Shown here piece by piece: positions 36,501 through 45,500 of a stretch of DNA of 49,500 nt. Source of the stretch: Bolinopsis microptera (lineage: Eukaryota; Ctenophora; Tentaculata; Lobata; Bolinopsidae); the NCBI RefSeq assembly GCF_026151205.1, contig NC_087084.1, positions 2,515,345-2,564,844 on the forward strand. Reading direction: 5' to 3'. Positions within the stretch are counted from its first letter, which is position 1. Every line of letters begins with the position of its first letter. The position numbers and the translations under genes were made by a program. Under the pieces are notes generated by a model, which was not told the origin of the DNA, ran no database searches, and saw nothing but the letters and a program-made list of their open reading frames with translations.

Positions 36501-39500
36501 TTTATTGTTCTTCGATGAATTTCACATTTGGATACTGTCGGCTGACAGTCAGCAGCATATAATTATATAACTATGAAGCCTCCTTTTTTCTATCCAATAC
36601 CTGAAACACATAGATGTAAATGTGGGCCCTACTATACCGACAGTTGCGCCCATTTCCCACACCTTAACAGGCTATTAACAGTTTCCCAATCAGTGACGTG
36701 ATTTGATTCGTCATGTCAAATTCTCAAAACGACAGTGGCGCCCAAGGACCACTTCCCATGGTAGCTTGATCTAGATAGGGCGCAACTGTCCGGCAGCCAA
36801 ATTTGGATCTAATACCTCGTTCACATATTACGTAATCACTTTTTAACAAATTTTACCCCCCCCCCCCCCCCCTCCGTAATCAGTTTTACACATATCTTAT
36901 CGTGTCAGAATTACACTAGCGTAATCATTTGAAACCCCCCCTCCCCCCTCGGCTGATTACGTAATATGTGAACGACTCCAAGGTGTGGAGAACACGGAGA
37001 GTGCGAAGAAGTGGGAGCTACAGATTACAAGTGTCACTGTGAGGATGGCTTTGAGTTTGATCTTGCTGGAACTTGCCTTCCCAGACACAGCAAATGTGAG
37101 TTTATAATTTATACCATATATTGTGCAATATGGTATCATGGTTTTGCATAAATCTGCTTTAACTTTGATGAAATCAGATATTATTTATTCGTTAAATGCA
37201 ATCCCTGACCTTACACCAGATCGAACTGTTTACGGAGAGAATGCAATTGGAGATGATGCTCGCAGTTACGCATCCTGCAAGGAGGGAGAAAGGGTGATGA
37301 GGTTAGTTTACACTTCCATACCTTATTTAATTTTAATTTGTAGAGGTCAGGGAGCACTTCAATGTTATTTATTTTCTTGTTGTTCAGGGTCTGGACGTCA
37401 CTAAGTACTTTAATTAAAGTATTAATGCTTTTCATACAAAGTTACAACAAAGTCTTCATGTTGTGTATCCTGGGTTTGGACAGGATATTACTCGCTTAAA
37501 ATATTTCCATCGCGTTACAGAATGTTTATAAGTGTTACATAATATTAATAAATGTAATAGATTTGTAGTGCTGTAAAATTGTAATTAGTTATGGCACTTC
37601 TTCTTCAGTTGCCACACGTTTGGTGCACCAAGTGCTGCTGATGGAGTTACCATTACATCGTCAGGGGCAGTTTCAAGGTGTGAGGCTCGGGCTTCAAATA
37701 GCGTGAAATTTCCAATCTTGGTAAGTTCATGAATCATGATCACCGTGAATATTAATGAGAAATATTTTTGATCTTGAATTGTGAGGAATGTTAGAAATAT
37801 AATATGTTAACATTGGTACATAAAATATGACAATACAAGTGAACTATTAGGACTCTTTAGCTGAATTATAGTTTCCATAGTGATGAACGAGCAGGTAAGC
37901 TAACTTTGTTTAATCCAGGCAGTTGCCTATTGTGGTAATGATACAGTGTACACTGACCCTTGCACCCAAGATACGATACATGGCATGGAGTACAGGTAAC
38001 TCATATGACGTAGTTTCTATGACGTAGTTTCTATGACGTAGTTTCTATGACGTAGTTTCTATGACGTAGTTTCTATGACGTAGTTTCTATGACGTAGTTT
38101 CTATGACGTAGTTTCTATGACGTAGTTTCTATGACGTAGTTTCTATGACGTAGTTTCTATGACGTAGTTTCTATGACGTAGTTTCTATGACGTAGTTTCT
38201 ATGACGTAGTTTCTATGACGTAGTTTCTATGACGTAGTTTCATGACGTAGTTTCATGACGTAGTTTCACCAATTTTGTCAGCATGAATAAGAAGTTGCTA
38301 CTTTGAAACGTCGTTTATACTAACAGTGCAGTATCATTTGTCGCAAGAAATCAGAATAATCAGAAACTATTTGGAACTCCCAAAAACTGTCTGTAGTTTC
38401 ATGACGTAGTTTATAGCAGTTTTTATCGTTGGATTGTACTTGCACTTTAGAAACACTTTTTATATCACTTCTTCATTTGATTGTAGATTGTACTTCTGTC
38501 TATTAATTCAAGAAGTGCATTATGATTATTAGAGCTTATAATTCATGAAGGATTTGCTCTGAATAAAAATTTAAGAAATTTTTAAATCACCAACTTCAAA
38601 TTCTTGAACAATAATAAAACATTAGTGTATTCTTTCTATTTTGATAAGGTACAATACGGGACAATCTCCATACGTGACCTGTCCTGATGGGTATTTTATG
38701 CAGAACTGTCTTTTCCACAGCCCCTGGTCACAGGTATTTTACCACAAAACTCTTTATTATGTTTATTTATGTCTGGTAAATGTCTGATTCGATTGTATCT
38801 TTTAACTACTTTATTCGATATTCCAGATTTGGTCGTCAAAATTATCAATTTCTATTTCACATTTTGTCTTTCATAAAGATATTGGTAATAACACTATCCA
38901 GTCTCTAACATCGGCCAACAAAGCACGCATCAAAAGTATCAGTTCAATCGATGTAAATGATGATGACTCTTGTTCTATGGACAACTGCTTAGATAATCCT
39001 TCAGCTAGTATGTGGTGCAAACTAACTGCTATCTGCAAAAAACTAACTGGGTAAGAGTCACCACTTTAGTAACTTTAGTAATCGGGTTAACTTGTAGCTA
39101 CTACTAATTTACTAGGATCGCTTTTCTTATATCACTGGTTTACTACATCTAATACATCTCAGGAAAGTGATCACTAGTGTTATACTTTTATAAATCCAAA
39201 CTCTTATGACTTATATTCGGATCAGTTTAATTGAATTATTAAAATAACATTAATTGCGTCCAGTGCGGAGTACCTGAAGGAAGCTTGTCCAACCTGTGAG
39301 GATGTGAGATGCCCAGTAGGAGAGGAGTGTAACATGGTTCATGACCTGCCTGTTTGTTTACCAAGGGTTCATGGTGGTTGTGAAGTGGCGAGATGCGGTC
39401 AAGGTTTGTTACACTCACTTGTAAAACATATCAACACTATGATAACCTATTCAACTATTTGGTTTGAAATACAAATCAATAGCTGTGTAGGCAAACAGGT

Positions 39501-42500
39501 ACAATGCCGGCCCTCTAACAGCCCTCTAACAGCCCTCTAACAGCCCTCTAACAGCCCTCTAACAGCCCTCTAACAGCCCTCTAACAGCCCTCTAACAGCC
39601 CTCTAACAGCCCTCTAACAGCCCTCTAACAGCCCTCTAACAGCCCTCTAACAGCCCTCTAACAGCCCTTTAACAGCCCTCTAACAGCCCTCTAACAGCCC
39701 TCTAATAGCCCTCTAACAGCCCTCTAACAGCCCTTTAACAGCCCTCTAACAGCCCTCTAACAGCCCTCTAATAGCCCTCTAACAGCCCTCTAACAGCCCT
39801 TTAACAGCCCTCTAACAGCCCTCTAACAGCCCTCTAACAGCCCTTTAACAGCCCTCTAACAGCCCTCTAAATAGCCCTCTAACAGCCCTTTAAATAGCCC
39901 TCTAACAGCCCTCTAAACAGCCCTCTAACAGCCCTCTAAACAGCCCTCTAACAGCCCTCTAACAGCCCTTTAACAGCCCTCTAACAGCCCTCTAACAGCC
40001 CTCTAATAGCCCTCTAACAGCCCTCTAACAGCCCTTTAACAGCCCTCTAACAGCCCTCTAACAGCCCTCTAATAGCCCTCTAACAGCCCTCTAACAGCCA
40101 TCTAACAGCCCTCTAACAGCCTTCTAACAGCCCTTTAACAGCCCTCTAACAGCCCTCTAACAGCCCTCTAACAGCCCTCTAATAGCCCTCTAACAGCCCT
40201 CTAACAGCCATCTAACAGCCCTCTAACAGCCTTCTAACAGCCCTCTAACAGCCCTCTAACAGCCTTCTAACAGCCCTCTAACAGCCCTCTAACAGCCCTC
40301 TAACAGCCCTTTAACAGCCCTCTAACAGCCCTTTAACAGCCCTCTAACAGCCCTCTAACAGCCCTCTAACAGCCCTCTAACAGCCCTCTAACAGCCCTCT
40401 AACAGCCCTTTAACAGCCCTCTGACAGCCCTTTAGCAGCCCTCTAACAGCCCTCTAACAGCCCTCTAACAGCCCTTTAACAGCCCTCTAACAGCCCTCTA
40501 ACAGCCCTCTAACAGCCCTTTAACAGCCCTCTAACAGCCCTCTAACAGCCCTCTAACAGCCCTTTAACAGCCCTCTAACAGCCCTCTAACAGCCCTCTAA
40601 CAGCCCTTTAACAGCCCTCTAACAGCCCTCTAACAGCCCTCTAACAGCCCTTTAACAGCCCTCTAACAGCCCTCTAACAGCACTCTAACAGCCCTCTAAC
40701 AGCCATCTAACAGCCCTTTAACAGCCCTCTAACAGCCCTCTAACAGCCCTCTAACAGCCCTCTAACAGCCCTCTAACAGCCCTCTAACAGCCCTCTAACA
40801 GCCCTCTAACAGCCCTCTAACAGCCCTCTAACAGCCCTCTAACAGCCCTCTAACAGCCCTTTAACAGCCCTCTAACAGCCCTCTAACAGCCCTCTAATAG
40901 CCCTCTAACAGCCCTCTAACAGCCCTTTAACAGCCCTCTAACAGCCCTCTAACAGCCCTCTAACAGCCCTCTAACAGCCCTTTAACAGCCCTCTAACAGC
41001 CCTTTAACAGCCCTCTAACAGCCCTCTAACAGCCCTCTAACAGCCCTCTAACAGCCCTCTAACAGCCCTCTAACAGCCCTTTAGCAGCCCTCTAACAGCC
41101 CTCTAACAGCCCTCTAACAGCCCTTAACAGCCCTCTAACAGCCCTCTAACAGCCCTCTAACAGCCCTTTAACAGCCCTCTAACAGCCCTCTAACAGCCCT
41201 CTAACAGCCCTTTAACAGCCCTCTAACAGCCCTCTAACAGCCCTCTAACAGCCCTCTAACAGCCCTCTAACAGCCCTCTAACAGCCCTCTAACAGCCCTT
41301 TAACAGCCCTCTAACAGCCCTCTAACAGCACTCTAACAGCCCTCTAACAGCCATCTAACAGCCCTCTAACAGCCCTCTAACAGCCCTTTAACAGCCTTCT
41401 AACAGCCCTCTAACAGCCCTCTAACAGCCCTCTAACAGCCCTCTAACAGCCCTCTAACAGCCCTCTAACAGCCCTCTAACAGCCCTCTAACAGCCCTCTA
41501 ACAGCCCTCTAACAGCCCTCTAACAGCCCTCTAACAGCCCTCTAACAGCCCTCTAACAGCCCTCTAACAGCCCTCTAACAGCCCTCTAAACAGCATGGGC
41601 AAATAGCCATAACAAAACACAAATAATCATTTAAACTCACAGAGTTTTGTACTTACAGGTGATTGTCAAGAGGATGAAGCTGACTACAAGTGCCTTTGTT
41701 ACGAGGGCTACAGGTTCAATGGAGTCACGTGTACAGATATTGATGAGTGTGTTGAGGAGGACCCTTGTGGTAACGGACTGTGCAATAACACTATTGGGTC
41801 TCATACGTACGTGATCTTTAAAAATTCGCCCAATTATGATTTCCGGAAATATTCACTGGCCGTTCAAACGAATAGAAGCACTTCTCCTGGATATTCGGTC
41901 AATACTGCAAACTCCAGTAATGTTAGAGCAACCTGAATTATTTAGATCGATATGGCTTTAACCACTGTAACATATAAAAGTATAAACTAAAATGTGTATT
42001 TTGTTTAGATGTGATTGTGATGAAGGTTATGTGTCCCTAAAAGGAACCTGTGAGGATATCAATGAGTGTTTGGCTGACCCCTGTGATGAAACAGAGAGAT
42101 GCTCAAACATTGAGGGTATCTTGTTTATATCTTAATTGTGCTTAGCCCGTCATTTAAAATTTCGATTTATTAGGGGTCGTTCACATATTACGTAATCACT
42201 TTTTGAAAATTTTAAACCCCCCTCCCCCTCCTTAATCAGTTTTACACATAGCTATTGTGTCAAAATTACACTAGCGTAATCATTTGAAACCCCCCCTCCT
42301 CCCTCAGCTGATTACGTAATAATATTTGAACGACCCCTTATTATCGTAAATTCCTGTGTCGTGGTGCCAATAAATCAATTAAATTTATCAGAGGCCGAAC
42401 ATTAAACATGTTGTTTCTTCCATGTTCACCTAAGTTTTCATATATTGTACAGGGAGCTACATCTGTGACTGTTTGGACTCACTAGTAAGGGATCACAGTA

Positions 42501-45500
42501 CTGGTGACTGTATGTGTGCTGATGGTTTTGAGGAGGATAAGGATGGAACTTGTGTGGATATTGACGAGTGCGAGCTGGATCCTTGTAAAGACAATGAGGT
42601 TTGAAATTTTCTGAAATATTCGGTTACTTGATTCTTTATCTTAATTATTAATTAAGAGTAATTAATTAAATTTAAGTTATTGGTTAAAGTAAAGCAAAAT
42701 CTGGATTCTGGTCGTTAAAATCTTACAAATATCATTATCTTAGAGTTAGATGTTCAACCTTAATTCATTTTACAAGGTATTTCGTTTTTTTGTTGTAGAG
42801 AACTCAACAAAAGAATTAAGCGAGGAATATACCAATGATTCAGTATTCAGGTGATCCAGATTCTCATCATTCTCAAACAATCCTTGTTAAAAATTAGACT
42901 TACCCACAGGACTGCTTCAATACAGATGGTAACTATCACTGTGAGTGTAGGGAAGGCACAGAGAGAGGAGAAGGGGGAGTGTGTCAGGAAATGGAGCCGG
43001 GTGAATGTGAGGTCATGCCTATTAAATCAGTTATTGGAGCTTTCCGAGGCAACAATGTTAACGTTAAGGTTTTTATAGTTTATTTTTATTTTTTAACGTT
43101 ACGTTTTACTTTTAGAACTTTTATCATTTTAGAAAGTTTAACTCTTTGAAATGAGCAGGCTCGCGATTATTTCTGATAAAATTTTCAGCTTCGCGGAGAA
43201 TCAAAGAAAACCTTTAAAAAGGATACTCGTATCACCTGGACCAGGAACAATGAACCTTGGAATCCTGATGAAGATGGCACTGATAAAATGAGGGGTTTCA
43301 TCATCAGGTATACATTAATTACAGGGTGTCATGAAATAATGGGGAAATTGGTAGATCACCGACCGGCTATAAGCCGGTTATAAGCCGGCTATAAACCGGC
43401 TTATAGCCGGCTACAATTTTTATAGCCGGCTATAAGCCGGCTTATAGCCGGTTAGTAGCCGCTTACATTTGTTGTTGAGCGACGGCTATTAGCCGGTTAT
43501 AAGCCTGCTATTAGCCGTTTTGGTATCGAAAGTGGTTATAAGCCGGTTATAAGATATTAACTCAACTTCATCGTACTGAACGATAGTCAGGAGCCGGCTA
43601 TAAGAAATTCAGCGAAAACGGCTATTAGCCGGTTATAAGCCGGCTATTAGGCGTTTAGGTATCGAAAGTGGTTATAAGCCGGCTATAAGCCGGCTATAAG
43701 ATATTAACTTAACTTCATCGTACTGAACTGAGTTAATATCTTATAACCGGCTTATAGCCGGCTTATAGCCGGCTTATAACCACTTTCGATACCTAAACAG
43801 CTAATAGCCGGCTTATAACCGGCTAATAGCCGTTTTCACTGAATTTCTTATAGCCGGCTCCTGACTATCGTTCAGTACGATGTAGTTGAGTTAATATCTT
43901 ATAACCGGCTTATAGCCGGCTTATAGCCGGCTTATAACCACTTTTAATACCAAAACGGCTAATAGCAGGCTTATAACTGGCTAATAGCCGTCGCTCAACA
44001 ACAAATGTAAGCGGCTACTAACCGGCTATGAGCCGGCTTATAGCCGGCTATAAAAATTGTTAGTAGCCGGCTTATAGCCGGTCGGTGATCTACCAACTGG
44101 CCAAATAATGAACATGAGAGTTATCTGGAACGACTATATACTTTCAATGGTTGTAGTACTATAGTAACATATTCTAACTAATAACTATTAACTATACGTT
44201 TAAATACAATGTTTGTCCCTGAATGAAGATGCATGATTATCATTTATCATAACATGATCAAATCCAATATCCATCAGCGGTTCATCAGCCATGTGTAATT
44301 GGAACTAGTTTGAAAGTATATAGAATTAATTTTCTATTTTTAACTTCAGACTTCTCCCACAGAGATTTTGATCCAGAAGATGCTGGCGTGTATGTAGGGT
44401 CAATATTCATCGACCAAGATGGAAAGACCTCCAAATGCCAGTTTGACCTGAAGATTGAGCTACTGGATGGCTCAGTAAGTCTCAGGATAACTAATAAAGC
44501 AAGTCTGATGAGGCCTCAGAAAGCAGGAAAAATACTTAAAATAAAATGTGATGTCGACATGGTTAAGGTAGGTGAACAAATACATTTTACAATATAATTG
44601 CAATACGCTTTGTATATGAGCGATAATTTGCCAAATTTATGTTATTGTTTAATGTAAAAGATGCAGAAAGTGATACTTTAAATGCACCCAATTTAGTAAT
44701 ATGAATAACCTGATAATAATTCATTAATATTTTATATATTTACGACTACGTGCAGATTTACTTATATGTTATAGGAACAGATATTCATTATTCAGTTAAG
44801 GTATTCAGTTTTTACCCTTTGTAAAACTTCTACAAACACCAGGTAAAACTGGACGATCCCAAAAATCCGGACAACATTAACTGGTACAAAGTAACAGCTG
44901 ACGGAGAAGTGAAGCTCGATGATGACTCTCACAGCGGCATGTACATTAAAAAAGGCGCAGGTAAAATTTACCGTAAATAACGAAGTTTTTTATAACTTGG
45001 CCTTGGTTAAATGTTGGTTAGTAGTTTAATTAATGAGCTGTTGACCATAATTGTTAATGGACTAGCCCGGCACGCGCTACTTCGTAAAAATTTAGACGAG
45101 TAAAATCCGTCAAAATGAGCTGTGGCATGACGTATCATTATCAGCGTGTACGGATTTACAACTTTTGAAACACTAACAGCACGTCTTATATAACTATACG
45201 CTCAAAGCTATGAATCTAAAATTAAATAGTTAATTAATTTAACCAAAACCCATAATCATGGGTAGAGTGTACCGCTGCCAGTGTCTCTCTTTTCCAAACA
45301 AAAGGAAATGATATTAATTTGAGGAACAGTCCGCTAATGCAAATTGATACCGAGAATGAAATCGGTCGCTCGCTTTTTCAAATCAATAAGCTTTATTACA
45401 ATTCGTGAGCCGTGATCGAATGGAAAAAGCGAGCGACCGATTTCATTCTCGGTATCAATTTGCATTAGCGGACTGTTCCTCAAATTAATATCATTTCCTT

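Noticed and set aside
38003-38268. TGACGTAG array considered as a cluster of CRE sites or a CRISPR-like array
   Set aside because: Units are contiguous with no spacers, so it is not CRISPR; TGACGTAG is only a half-site and the array lies in an intron without other enhancer signs.
39304-39540. 78-codon ORF continuing past exon 28 into the 11-bp array
   Set aside because: The first part is true exon 28; the remainder is intron read-through beyond the GT donor at 39404.
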